DNA of 64,000 nt from Parelaphostrongylus tenuis (GCA_019055375.1 JAHQIW010005374.1:248001-312000); one strand, 5' to 3'. Positions 1-11,180 are shown, numbered from the stretch's first letter. Notes: generated from the sequence alone by a model not told the origin. Numbers and translations are program-made.

Positions 1-3000
1 TGGCTTTTTCGATCTTCACTCTCACGGAGGCGTATTGTTCTGGATGCTCACCGCTGCCGCTTTTGCCCTGGTAAGACGATTAGTCATTATTTTTATGTTC
101 TCCTATATGAAAGCATATTCTTCAATTCAAACTCAGCACCCACGAGTCTAAAAGAAGCATAATAATAAGGTTATAACAAAATTCTTTTTTTGAATTTCTT
201 ATAAGTTTGTCTTACCTGTGATTCATAGCTACATTTTTCGCTGATTTTTAGTTCTCGTTGGGTTAAAAATAATGCATAAATCAAATTACAGGTGTATCTT
301 TTCGTACTGTGTCTGCCGCTCACTTGTGTCCGAAGATATGTGACCCTTCCGAGTAAGTGTTGAAACTTTCAACTGATATGTTCAATCTGATAAGTGAATT
401 ATTTAATCTCACGAATTCCTTTCTTGTATAAAGATTGCACGATGTTGGTATCTCCTCTGAAAACGACGGCCAACGTTTCGGAGATTTAGTCTTCCTCAGA
501 ACCAAGACGTACGTCGAAGTACCTATATGGGAGAGTCATCGGTGTGTTCTCACATGAGTGATCGTACTAAGCTCTGAATAAGGCTAGATTGCTGAAATAG
601 CCATTGCTTCTGGAAAAAATACCAACATCGCCCAAGTTTTGTTTGAGCAAGGGCATTCGTGAAATGAATTTCATTCTTGATGCCGCGATTCAATGAGATC
701 GGTCTTTCAATATCTCTGGCATTTCTCGTAAATTTTTGATATTTTTCTTTTAAATGACTCATTTGAAGAAGGAGCTACGGTTTCGAATTGCAAAATTTTT
801 TTCTAATTCCAAATTCGAGTAACTTTTATGGATTCCTATTGCAATTGAAAATTCTGCGAGGTTATGCTCAGAATTTCCTCTGTTTAGGTAAATGGTCGTT
901 CTATTTATATTGTATATTGCTCTCCTTTTTGAATGTACTTCAATCGTTTGGTGCCGTTTTGCTTTTCTTCCAAGCCAGCGACGGCATGTGGTAAGAGTGG
1001 CTCTGTTTTTTTTTTTTGTTTTTTTTTTTCTCAACAGTCATGTTTTTGATGTTACAAAGACCAGCTATTATGATGTTTGATATATGATGCGTGAAATTCT
1101 CTTATTTTTCGTTGTTGATCCTTGTTTATTCAGCTTTATCGATTTCTCTACATATTTGTACTTCTGCTTCTATACTCCTATTGTTTATATGACATTCCTG
1201 CGAAGATCATTGAAGTTGGTGGACAGTCCCTTTTTTTTTTCCTCTTTGATTTCTTAATTGTCGCAGAATTATCAGGTTGATGCAGAAGTAATGGCGAATT
1301 ATGAGCGACATTGAAGCACTACAGCATTTGTTGAACTTAAGGTTTATGAATTAAATGAAGAACCTCTAGATGTTTTTGGCTAAAAATATAGATTTACCTA
1401 ATCCATCTAAAAAGTTCGACATTTATAGAGATCATGGATATTCTGGAGGCGTTTTGACTGTAGAATAGCCAAGTGATGGTTTTCTCAACACGTGGTTGGT
1501 GAAGTTGTTGAGACGCTGATAGGCGATTGGAGAAAGTTCAGCAGTGTTCGATGGTATAGGCAGAGTTATGCATATTCCAGGATGTCTGTTGATTGGCTTA
1601 TTAATCAGCGTGCGCAGTCGTTCGTAAGAATTCAGCCCTTTGTGTTCACCGAAGTCGGGAATGTTATCCACTTGTGCATTTTATGACTTATTGACAGTAC
1701 TTGTTGACAGATGAGTGACAGTATCGTATTTCGTTTTCAACGCGACTTTGGCCCCTTCAAGTGTTTTCGGCATCACAATGATTCAACACCTGTACAGAAC
1801 GCCGTTGTTGTTGTAGGTGATTCACCTTCCTTGCAATTCACAATGCGATGAAGAAGTGGATTGTTCTTGTTCTGGGGAAAAGCGCAGAGGAGACACCATA
1901 ACATTTTTTGTTGAACTTCAGATAGTTGGGACACTCATTCATCGAGCTGAAAAGCCTCCAGATATCTATAAAACCACAAAGAATTGCTGTCAATTATTGA
2001 CGTTGAATTTAACTGAAATCTTTACTTTTACCGCGCTTTAGCAGTAGTATTGTGTTATAACACATAGCTAAGAATATTGAGTGGTATGCAGAAGAGATTC
2101 GCTGGTCATCAGAGCAAGGAGAACCCACTGGTCTACTCTAGCACGCGATAGGGAAAAATGGAATTGTCTGGTACTCGCTCGAATCCCTCGACGATCAACG
2201 GGACGACAGGTGATCGTGATGCGTGCTGTCACTACGTCACCGGTACCACCAATGTGCTACCACTATATCTTCGATATATCTTATTGTAGTTGCTAGCAAC
2301 CAACGTTTAACGGGTCTGGTTAGGCAAGCAGATATCAATATTAGACGCAGCGATGCTGACAGCTATTAGAATGTTTACTGAAATCTTTATTTTTATTGCT
2401 TTTCATCAGTGGCGTGACATCATAAATACTTATCTAAGATTGTGTTTCGGTAGGGGTGAGTCGTGGAGCATGTGGCTCTGATGAGGCGTGCGAGACCGCC
2501 GAAACGTTTGTAAGCCACTAGCGTACCAGATCTCACAAAGGTTGAAAACAGCCTATTAGACATGTACCAGAGTATAGAAGACGTTCGGATTCAACTCTCT
2601 GATGTCTAATATTTTGCATACCACTCAACAACTTTTACAGTGGCATGATTTTTCGGTCTCTCGAATAGTTCTGCTAAGGTCAGGGGATCATCGCCGTTAG
2701 ATTGTTGCCGCAAACTATGGATTGATACTGAATGCTATCAGCTAACAGGATTTCTGCGGCATCGTCATCGATTGTTAATAGGCACTCGGCGTCTTCAAGG
2801 CCCACACCTTCAATAAAATATTCTCCAATCGTGTGCACACTATACATTCCAAATTTCTTCTGTTGCACTTTATTGACGTTCCCAGTTGCATTCACAATAG
2901 CATGACATGTTTTTGCTCTCGAGGCGAAAAGACGCGACTTTTTGCTCGAAGTTTTGTAAATTCAGCTTTTTGATTGTGTAAACTATATGCGTATAACATC

Positions 3001-5733
3001 AAACAACAACAAATATGGAATCTTTGATATATATGCAACAGTTATTTCGGCCGGCCTGATGGGCTTGTGCGATTAGTGAGGGCACTACCTGTGTGCCCCG
3101 ACATCAGTTCATATTCAATTTCGGATCCGGGAAAGATAGGGCCACTGGTTTTTTTTTACATAACGTTCCATTATTCAAATCACAGAGGGCAAGAAGAGAA
3201 AAATTACGCTTACAAAAAAGCAGTTTTCGATAGACGGAAGTTGAAGTGTTCTATCGTGTGTTGTCACTATAGTGCCCATACCGACTGAAATGTGTTGATA
3301 GTGTGGACAGTGAACACATTCAAAAAAAAAAATCATTTACTGATTCTATCGCAATAAACCGTTACTTTTGCACCAATCTTTGGTATACGAGGTTTTTGCA
3401 AATTCTTGAGAATCACACTCGCTCTATCCTGAACATTTTTCATATTCAGGCATCCAAATTCAAATTCTGGTAACAGTCTTTTCTCGTATAGGAAGCAGCG
3501 CGATGAACATGGCTCCGGTGATCTTCCCGATTCGTACTATCCACGTTTTTCTGGTAAATTTATTTGATTATATTGACAGATAGCGCATTGTAGCGTAGAA
3601 AGAGTGGGGGCAAAACGAGCGTCGGTGGTGCAACGGTTTAGCATATACTCCCGTAGAGAGTGAGATCTGGGTTCGAATCCCGGCTGACTCAAGCGTTTTT
3701 GCACATCACTCTACATTATTGGGTTTATTTGAAGGTAGTTTTTTCATTGGTAGTATTTGGAAATAAATCATTCAAAAATGTTTCTTGGATGAGGTTGAAA
3801 AGAACTCGGAAAATTTTTATCACCTTGAACTACCATTTGTGAAGGTTTTCTTAAGGTAAATTTAGTATTTATATTGAGTGATTTCCTGAAAAAACTTGTT
3901 TAAAAATGCAGTGTTCCTGAATAGAATTCAAATATATAAACGTTGCTCAATACCCAATGATGTAGAATGATATGCAAATCTTTTGCGTCAGGCGGCACTG
4001 GAACCCGCACCTCACTCTTTCCGAAAGCGCGCGCTCTATCCGTTACACTACTGACGCCCATTTTCCACATTATTCTTTCTACGCTACAGCGCATCTATCT
4101 GTCACCCACCAGCCGTCAGGCCCGTGTAGTCGTTCTCGACATTGAACCCACTCACGTGACAGATATTGGGTATTAAAGATCAAATGGAATTGTTTTTTTT
4201 TATTTAAACGCTTTGGCGGTGATGTGATGTTTTATGCATGAAGCATCATACCACCGCTGGAAGCGGTTAAATAAAAAGAATCTTGTTTTGTAATACTTTA
4301 TGTTGTTTGTTAACTGATTCCGACAACAAAAAGTTTTCAGGATTAACTTCTCCATCATATGACGATCTGTTCGACTGTTCTCCACGTTTCGGAGCTGTGT
4401 CCTTCCTTGACGCTCCACTCATGCTCTTCGCTGGTGAACCGGCTGAATCCACAGTGACTACCAGAACCGATTCCAACGAGTGGGAAGCCAGGTAGCGGAA
4501 TTTCTAAATGCTCTCTTTATTTTCTTCCGTTTCGAGTGTTTTCTTAAGACCACAGCTGAAACTTTAATATGCCTGATAATCATTTTTTAGGCCCCCCATG
4601 TCAGTGGTCTATCAAAGAGGGCTTACTTAAAAAGCCCGATACGCTTGTTTCGATCTTGCGATCTCGTCAGACGGACAGTTACCCTTTCTCATCTTTTGCC
4701 AATCCTGTGTGGGCGCTCCAGTCCCCACACAGGATTGGAGTGTACAACGCTTTATGTTCGGTGAGATTTCCACTGGACATAGAGTGTAAAATGTTCGTCG
4801 TCGCTAACTCTTAATGTGGGCACTGGAGCACCCACACAGGATTGGCAAAAGATGAGAAAGGGTAACTGTCCGTCTGACGAGATCGCAAGATCGAAACAAG
4901 TGTATCGGGCTCTATAAGTCAGCCCTCTTTGATAGAACACTGACATACGTGGCTCAAAAATGCTTTCTTTATTAGATGATTAATTCAACAGCGCACTTAT
5001 TCTGTTCCTTTTACTTGGACCAAGTCCGAAATTTTGGCCAAAGTGAACTGTTCAGATCCAGTGGACAAACTTAGAATAACTGTTTCCCACCCCACACTCT
5101 TTTTTAACGTAGTATCATATGTTCAACTGTTCGAAATTTTCTTACACTTAAAGTAGGCATGAATTGAAATTCACTACTTCGGTACGAAGCAATTGTTCAC
5201 CTCCTAGCTTAACGAGATCTATTGATTGAAGAAAAGCGATTCGAATCATTTCAATTTGTCGAAAAAGAAAATAAAACCATTGTTTGAGAACGAGATAGGC
5301 CTGATATATAGCTTAGGTATAGAACGGATGTGATAATTTCGTGGATTCCCTACGTATTATCCTGCTCCTCTCAGTATTTAAAATTCTGTGCTGTTAAATG
5401 CTTTAGAGTCATTTAAAGACGTCTTTGAGATGGCGCCTATTCGATTTCATATGTAGTGTCTCTCCATTATATGTTAGACATTGTCTGCGATTGCATTGGC
5501 ATGTATATTTATGCAAATTTCATCTAGAAAAATGCTCGAATTCTTGCCAATGCCATTTCCAATGTGGTTTAGTCATGAATAAGTCATTCAGATATTACAA
5601 TACGGATTTGTTGCTATTTTTCAGATATTCTGGACAATGGGATGCTACCCTCGAAACGCGACATCTCAAGGGTTTGGGAGCTGACGGAAGTCTTGTGTTT
5701 GAAGACGACCCGTATCCCCGTTTTCAACGATGA
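1..5733 (+). CDS. tpra-1: TPRA1-family seven-transmembrane protein, C-terminal seven exons (5' end outside window)
   Basis: This is the 3' part of a gene for a multi-pass membrane protein of the TPRA1 (adipocyte-associated, orphan GPCR-like) family. Exons are 1-70, 292-352, 888-990, 1134-1214, 3450-3553, 4341-4491 and 5625-5733, with TGA at 5731-5733. All junction phases agree and give 225 residues. Recognisable landmarks, in order, are an HGG..FW segment opening a hydrophobic helix (exon 1), LPS.. SFY.Y and LN.LQ..G.VLL (exons 2-3), YFCFYTPIVYMTFLR (exon 4), LFSYR (exon 5), then an acidic, Ser-rich cytoplasmic tail ending EDDPYPRFQR. These align with known TPRA1 proteins. Most donors are standard, but exon 4 ends at a weak GTTGGT donor, chosen because it is the only one restoring phase. 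Introns 4, 5 and 6 (1215-3449, 3554-4340 and 4492-5624) are loaded with mobile DNA. The function of the family is poorly known; a membrane location is clear from the helices. Confidence 0.92.
440..505 (-). repeat. Possible Penelope terminal-repeat fragment with decayed hammerhead
   Basis: Read on the minus strand, this intron segment has CUGAGGA, then a short spacer, then CCGAAACGUU. That order resembles the family 1 hammerhead region near 19.86 kb. The stem II pairing is poor and the flanks are not clearly homologous, so this is a tentative call. Confidence 0.3.
2081..2240 (+). pseudogene. RTE-type LINE, C-terminal ORF fragment
   Basis: The translation contains RRTHWSTLARDREKW followed by a Ser/Arg-rich stretch. 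It matches the C-terminal region of the RTE fragment at 58.1 kb on the minus strand (RRTHWATYARYGK) and ends in the same arrangement. It sits in the long intron 4 of tpra-1, in the same orientation as the gene. Only about 50 residues remain, with no reverse transcriptase core, so it is a dead 5'-truncated copy, as is usual for LINEs. Confidence 0.6.
2472..2518 (+). ncRNA. Hammerhead ribozyme, complete, minimal type I
   Basis: All parts of a self-cleaving hammerhead are present in 47 bases. Stem I strand GUGGCU (2472-2477) pairs perfectly with AGCCAC (2513-2518). The CUGAUGA core is at 2478-2484. Stem II is GGCG/CGCC with an 8-base loop, followed by GAAA at 2501-2504. Stem III is only two pairs (A-U, C-G) closed by GUUU, and the cleavage site is GUA at 2510-2512. 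Very short stem III is typical of hammerheads in Penelope-like elements. It lies in intron 4 of tpra-1, sense to the gene, so cleavage could occur in the pre-mRNA. Activity is inferred, not shown. Confidence 0.85.
3574..3735 (+). repeat. tRNA-derived SINE, family B (copy 1)
   Basis: This copy has an internal Pol III A-box-like stretch (GGTGGTGCAACGG near 3624) and a clear B box (GGGTTCGAATCCC near 3672), followed by a tail ending in TCTACATTATTGGG. The head GCGTCGG and the GACTC after the B box are the remains of a tRNA acceptor stem. It lies in intron 5 of tpra-1 and is inverted relative to the copy at 3950-4107. Confidence 0.7.
3950..4107 (-). repeat. tRNA-derived SINE, family B (copy 2)
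   Basis: Minus-strand copy of the same SINE. A perfect 7-bp acceptor-like pair, GCGTCAG with CTGACGC, brackets an A box (TAGTGTAACGGATAGAGC) and a B box (GCGGGTTCCAGTGCC). The anticodon arm no longer folds, so this is a tRNA-derived repeat and not a tRNA gene. Its tail, TCTACATCATTGGGTA, matches copy 1. Confidence 0.75.
4634..4676 (-). ncRNA. Hammerhead ribozyme, family 2, near-complete
   Basis: Minus strand: GUCCGU, CUGACGA, stem II GAUC-GCAA-GAUC, GAAA, stem III A-C/G-U with a 4-base AAGC loop, cleavage site GUA, then UCGGGC. Stem I pairs at five of six positions (one U-U next to the core, one G-U). The stem II tetraloop is a GNRA type. Confidence 0.75.
4868..4910 (+). ncRNA. Hammerhead ribozyme, family 2, near-complete
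   Basis: Mirror partner of the copy at 4634-4676. Core CUGACGA at 4874-4880, stem II GAUC-GCAA-GAUC, GAAA at 4893-4896, cleavage expected after GUA (4902-4904), stem I GUCCGU with UCGGGC. The two copies face each other in an inverted dimer, so a transcript from either strand contains one functional-sense ribozyme and one antisense copy. Confidence 0.78.
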
Positions 5734-6780
5734 AGTCGACTTATCCGGCGCTAGTTATCTTCGCCTTGAACAGTAACAAATTTGCAAAGGTTCTCTGTGG
5801 GTAGCCAGCTAACTTTTATTGCTAACTGTGATTCACATTGTATTCCATAAAGTGAACTAATGCATACGGTCGGCGGTATAATTAGTGACATCGTTCAGGA
5901 AGATTACCGTTTTTTGCGCGTTCAGCAAAAATATTAGGTGTCCAGCTTGCCATATAATCAGTAGATTTACTTGCTGTATAGTTTTTTTTATGGAATGGAA
6001 CCGTAACCCCTTGCATGAATTACTACTACGTTGTTGCTGTACCGTACCGGTGGCTGCTGTTCTCATGAACTGTTATACAACTTTATTTTCATTTCAAAAA
6101 CAGTTGCAGTGGTTTGATAAGCCTTTCGATGCTTCTATTACGGTTTTCTGTGAGTGTCTCTGTGTATCAATCATTTTCTACAAAGATTCATAGTTGCTGC
6201 CCTATGTATAGAGAGTGATTGTAGCATGAAATAGTTTGTGATTATTACTTTATTCCCTCTTCATCTCCCTCGCTCTCTTTCGTCTTTTCTTTCATCATCT
6301 TCCGCGTTGTGGATATTCCGTTTTACTGCAGTCAGTCGTTGCATGCGATGCAGAATCAAGCGCTTCTCACTCAACTGTCAAGTGGGCAGAAGCCTCTGTA
6401 TGGCATCTTGTGCCGGTTTTCGACTAGTATTAACTGTCCACTGTCATCAGGATAACAGATTTGATCTCAGATTCAGGTTTCTGTTCAAGATCATTGTCCT
6501 TTAGTCTGGCAGCGTTCCTCTGATGAATTCAGGCTGTGAATTACTTGTTATTCGCCGAAAAAAGAAGAGAATCATAGCTACAAGTACATGTTGCTAAGCA
6601 GTATTGATTTGTGCATTCAGGACTGTGCTATTTTCTTGTTTCCATAAAATGTGAGCGTGTCGTTGCTTAGTTTGGAGTAATATGACACAAATCTATCTAG
6701 TGTATCACTAGTTATTTTGCCGGTTTTCGCGTAGTGCACAATGTAGATTTATACGTGTATCATCATTTCTGCATGGATAA
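5734..6780. other. Intergenic and probable tpra-1 3' UTR region
   Basis: No exon with matching splice phase was found. A CATAAA at about 5848 is a possible weak polyadenylation signal for tpra-1. Open frames near 5885-6193 and 6238-6504 have no recognisable domain, and I do not call them. Confidence 0.35.
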
Positions 6781-7009
6781 ATGAATTTCGACGCCATAGC
6801 ATTGGTCCTGTCGACTATCGTTCATGAGCAGGAGATGATCTCCACGTTTTATGAGCTCGCAAGCAACACAAATGCAAATTCAACAAGACGACCACGTGCT
6901 TCATCTGCCGCCTACGGTCACGAGTCTGCACCTCTTGTATAAAATACTTCATAATCACAAAAGTTCACCATTTTTGCAGTATGAGCATCTCGACAGAATC
7001 AAACTTTGA
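6781..7009 (+). CDS. Small two-exon protein, 61 residues, unassigned
   Basis: Exon 1 is 6781-6936 (ATG to 52 codons) and exon 2 is 6980-7009, ending in TGA. The 43-base intron has a GTATAA donor and a TTTTTGCAG acceptor, a typical nematode size and acceptor, and the frame is phase 0. The protein begins MNFDAIALVLSTIVHEQEM, a likely amphipathic helix, continues into a polar stretch rich in Asn, Ser, Arg and Ala, and ends YEHLDRIKL. A TAA lies directly before the ATG, so it does not extend upstream in frame. It lies between tpra-1 and the convergent TIL gene. I do not recognise the family; it could be a lone small gene or the tail of an unrecognised transcript. Confidence 0.55.
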
Positions 7010-7524
7010 GTGCAGATCCGAATGTGAGTCTCAACTCATAGCGAAACGTACAATTCAATGGGACGCAGTAGAGATAGATGCTCGGTTCCCCACATTCACT
7101 TTTTTCACTGACTGAATAAGTTCGGCTATGGTACGCGTTCTACTTCACTTCGTCATCTTCCTATGGCGAGTAGATCTGCTGGTAAGGACAATAATCTTCT
7201 GAGGAATGAGTCCTGATAAAAATAAATGCTATCAAGTATGATTCATTATTTGCAGAGTTCCATATCTAGCAAAGTAAGCATTTATTTACCACAGAGGAAA
7301 TTGTTAGAGCCTCTTTTACTACTTTCTAAAGAAGTTTATAAGATTATCACACGGTTTTTTGGTGAACACCTCGATTAAAAATTCGAAACTATGAAGATTC
7401 AAGCATATAGTAATTATGGTGAGATACGTGTTATGCTCATATAAATTGTGCTGGTGATGATTATTACAATAAGTGAGGCAAGCGTAAGTCAAAAGGTATT
7501 GCAGAAACATCTTCGTAATCCATT

Positions 7525-8549
7525 TCAGCGTTTTGGGCAGTCCGCTTCAAGAATGCAGTTACCAGTTGGTGCCCTCGCGTAGCCATTCATGCAAATACAC
7601 TCCATTCTGAAAACAAATGGTCTTCAATTACAATATTGAACCAAGCTAGAATTTTCTTATTGCTACCACACCCTCAGCAAACCTCACCACTTTCTGACCG
7701 CGTTACCGTCGGTTAGACTGCAAATAGAATGACATCTACTTATGCTTATAGCCCTTGAAAAATTTTCTAGAATACCGGATTTTTAGAATCTGTTTGAAAC
7801 TTTCCAGAAAAGAGATCTAGAAAAACTGATTGTCTCAAGATGAGAGAAAATTTGATTTTTTGAGCTTTCAGTTAATAATAAATATTCACATACTTGCAAT
7901 CTTTGGGACATGGTGTAGTAGGCATGCGCTCATTTTCCCCATCGCACGACATTTCAGAACTGCAAGACAAGCATCCGGTAGTTTCGTTTTTCATGCACTC
8001 TGAAATATACTTAGTAGTTCCGAAGTCGATTTGGTTTTTTCAGTTATTTTGAAAAGAACAAGAAACTTTGATGATGCTCTAGTTGAAAAAGGTCGTCGCA
8101 CTGCGTGAACTAATATAAACATTTCTCTTCCACTTCAATATCACTTAAGCTACTATGGATTTCCCCTAACAGAACCATTAAGCCCTACGGCTTCTTCAGT
8201 CAGGGAAATGTTTGAGCGCTATAAACTTTTGATTGAGCTTATCTCACGAATTTCTGTCTTTGAAGCACATCATGCATGAATATTGCCAGATGCTTTGTAG
8301 GATGTAGTTAGCTTATGAATTTTAGACTATTCTCTATTACTACAATTAGTGCTCACTATTTTTTCATTAAATACATTAGTTCTCGAAACTTTTCGAAACC
8401 GTTCACTAACTAGGCATCTGCGCTCCTGCCGGAGGCATCATAGGATCGGCAGGCCTGTGCTCCATTGCTTCGTTGCTATCAAGATTCTCATCAGACTGAT
8501 GAGCAAGCACGCAAACTACCATGAAACCAATGACAAAAAACGATTTCAT
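7525..8549 (-). CDS. Secreted ten-cysteine TIL-like protease inhibitor
   Basis: Exons on the minus strand are 8549-8411, 7999-7894 and 7606-7525, with TGA at 7527-7525. Junction phases are 1 then 2 and match, giving 108 residues. It starts with a signal peptide (MKSFFVIGFMVVCVLA) and a short acidic, Pro/Met-rich spacer. Ten cysteines follow, ending in the trypsin-inhibitor-like pattern C.C..GYARAPTGNC.....CP. TIL proteins are small secreted serine protease inhibitors, abundant in parasitic nematodes. Spacing of the first cysteines differs from the textbook TIL order, so inhibitor activity is inferred. ATG was chosen because a spliced-leader-type acceptor ends 3 bases upstream. An AATAAA is visible on the minus strand near 7285. 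Confidence 0.85.
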
Positions 8550-8558
8550 CTTCTGAAA
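8550..8558 (-). promoter_or_regulatory. Probable trans-splice acceptor of the TIL gene
   Basis: Minus strand TTTCAG followed by AAG and the start codon. An acceptor this close to an ATG, with no upstream exon in frame, is the usual spliced-leader addition site in nematodes. Confidence 0.65.
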
Positions 8559-8559
8559 T

Positions 8560-11045
8560 TAGTGCTATTCCGCTTGGAATTTTCTGATAATTCTTATGGA
8601 AATTCGATCGAATCGGGAGGAAAATATTTTAAGAAAGAAAAACATTGAGGCCAGAGGATTACGCTTAAATCTTTTATCGATTTACCGAAAAGTTCAGAGA
8701 CCTTCAAACAGTCATAGCATTCGTGTACAGTACAATGTATGAGATAGCTACGAGATTCATCAATCGCTGCAGTGACATTGTCGTTGTAGTTGAACGAATA
8801 AACTCACGATAATAAGAAAAAAAAAGGAAATCAAAGTCGTCACGCTCACTGCAAGGAAGAGGTTCTTGAGGAAAATATTTGAAGTTTGAAAGCTTTTGAT
8901 CCTAGTGGCTCGTATAAAAGCCGCCAATCCCATTCGGCTCCATTGACTAGCGGCAGAGGGTACGTTTAGAAGATTACACAAGAGTCAGTACACCAGTTGA
9001 GTCAGTTTTATATTGTCTATTTTTGTGCCGCTGGATTAAAGATCTACCGCTGCATGGGGTAGATTATCTGACAATTATCTGTCTAAATCCACCAAAAAAA
9101 CATTGATAAATCCCTAACGGTATTGTTTACTGAGTTCCACTGATCCTCACCATTAATTGGATATCACATGAACAAAAACCATTCGTCTCATGCCATATTT
9201 TGAAGTAAATTATTCTACGTGATTTACGCTTCCTTTATTTGGAACAAACATGGTGAAATATTAACAAAAGAAGCGTGTTAGTCAGAAAAAGCGTAATCCA
9301 ACGATTTTCAGGCTTTGAAAATAACGAAATAGTATCACAAAATGAGCGAATAATGTATACCTGAATTTTTTATTGAGATTATGAGAGACTGCCATAGAAT
9401 ATCTTTATTGCTTCGATTGTCTTCAACTAGCTACCATTTTGTGGTTTAGGAAAGTCATATTAATTTGAATGTAGATGTTTCTTGGCATAAAAGCCAGTCA
9501 AGAATTTTTCCAAAAAAAAAAAAACCAATGGTATGCTTTTGGCACTTAATAGTTTGTTCGCTTCCAAAAGTAATTATAGAAGAAATAGAGATCAGAATTG
9601 GGAAGCTACCTCTAATCATTTTTTTCAGGAGACCTAAAAGCGCAGTGCCTTTAATTTTAATCTCAATATAAACTACAGAAGCTGTTGTTATCTGCAAGTA
9701 AATGGCCAAATGAGTTATACGGTCGCGAAGTCACAAAGTTGGTGGTCTGGTTGCCATTCCATTCGAGTGGCATTGGTTCCCTTCCTTGAGAATTTTCAGA
9801 AACAAATTTATTTCTTCAGCAAATTAGAACTTGAATCGCTCTTTATGAAATTCTCGGTTTCACATTCAAAAACCTCTTATCTCTTTTTTTATTGGCTAGC
9901 ATAGTTGAACATTATATAATGTTACATATTATTCCATAGACAAATCTAGTTCCGCAATTTGATTCAGTCTCTGCGTGCATAACAACTCAAATGAAATACG
10001 ACTTGGCAACATTGATATCGAATGAGACTGGATAAAATGCTGACTGGTATTGAAGCTGTGCCTCTTTTCACTTTTCTGATCAATCACAGTTTGAACATTC
10101 GCATGAGAAGGGTTTTTAGGAGTAGGAAGTGCCAATGCCCATTAGCTCGATCGACGATGCGATCAGTGCCATGAGTTCACCAAGCCTTCCATCGTTTATG
10201 GCCGATTGACGCAAGACACGCCTGGGTTGAAAAAAAAAACTGATATTATACGTCAGTGGGCTATTACTTGTTAGCATATGGGCCACGTGTGCACCCAACC
10301 GACTCCATCATGCTTAATGAAATCGAGTGTATGGCGCATCTCAGAAAAATTGACCAATGCCACGCTTCGGTTTTTTGCCATTGAATATGGTTCGAGGATC
10401 TAAACAACCTGATACCTCTAAAATAGCATAAATTAGATCGTCTACGAAAATGTTCCTTCTAATGTTAGTGCGAAGGGACATGAGAAGCTGTTTTTACTAC
10501 TCGTAGTGACCGTGTTCTCATCGGATATTGATAAAGCTTATTGTTGTAGAGGGTGTTCCACTATGTATCAGTTCATATATCATTTACTGCTGTCATTAGC
10601 AGGACAGCATGGTGTTCGAAATGCTAATGTTGAATAATTACCAGCCGACAGAGATTTCTCTGAAGCTTTGAAGTAGTTGTGCTATAGGTGATTTTCGGCA
10701 CACCATGAGCAGTTCTTGTGTATCAGGACAAGATTTGCCAGCTTCCGTCTGTTTCTCCGGAAAACATATAAGTTCTCGCTATTAGGAAGTCAACCAGTTG
10801 AACAACATATGGAAGAATGAACCCAAGAAAATAATTTGTTCACTGACTTGAAGTTAGACTTGAAAACACTTCTTTATTTCAAATTATTTTCCATGGTTCT
10901 TCATTAGTTAGAATTATCTTATTAACTAGATTACACTTTCCATTAGAAAACTTTTTTTATTGTTCCTTTCGTGTTTATTACTTGTCTTGTTCTTATCGGT
11001 GAAATTCAGCATATGCTAGTATTATGAAATATCTTTGACGTATAT
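8560..11045. other. Intergenic, no gene supported
   Basis: AT-rich sequence with poly-A runs. The best coding-like piece is minus strand 10220-10116, RVLRQSAINDGR onward after a CAACCCAG acceptor-like site. It stops after 35 codons and has no partner exon, so it is not called. Confidence 0.3.
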
Positions 11046-11137
11046 CAACAATCGTTTATTTCTATAGATGATATAAATAAGGAGTGTAAGGCTCCCGAGA
11101 GAACTGACTATCGAAAGTTCGACGGACGACGGGTTCT

Positions 11138-11180
11138 TCCCGGCTGACGAGGCTGTAAGGACGAAACACCTGTATCGGGC
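11138..11180 (+). ncRNA. Hammerhead ribozyme, family 2, weakened
   Basis: Core CUGACGA (11144-11150) and GAAA are intact. Stem I pairs UCCCGG with UCGGGC except for the outermost pair, and stem II (GGCU-GUAA-GGAC) has one mismatch. Cleavage site is GUA. Confidence 0.6.

Larger units (their letters stand above)
4522..4957. mobile_element. Family 2 hammerhead element, inverted dimer with 16-bp target-site duplication
   Basis: Two partial copies of the same short repeat are joined head to head in intron 6 of tpra-1. The left copy is in minus orientation (about 4536-4735) and the right in plus orientation (about 4736-4957). Each carries a hammerhead (4634-4676 minus, 4868-4910 plus). The insert is flanked by AAATGCTCTCTTTATT (4506-4521) and AAATGCTTTCTTTATT (4958-4973), a 16-bp duplication with one mismatch, so it inserted as a unit. 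There is no ORF. Long target duplications and inverted copies are seen with Penelope-like elements, but this family has no visible link to the PLE at 22.6 kb beyond the ribozyme. Confidence 0.8.

Noticed and set aside
1432..1671. 80-codon minus ORF in tpra-1 intron 4
   Set aside because: Pro-rich translation without a recognised domain or splice partner; could be an old mobile-element piece but cannot be supported.
3617..3690. Possible functional tRNA gene
   Set aside because: A and B boxes are present but the anticodon arm does not fold and at least three diverged copies exist, so it is a SINE.
5885..6193. 102-codon plus ORF after tpra-1
   Set aside because: Opposite strand is open too, no acceptor or domain; likely 3' UTR or spacer.
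8480..8500. CTGATGAG hammerhead-like word
   Set aside because: It is coding sequence of the TIL gene region, with no GAAA partner or stem I.
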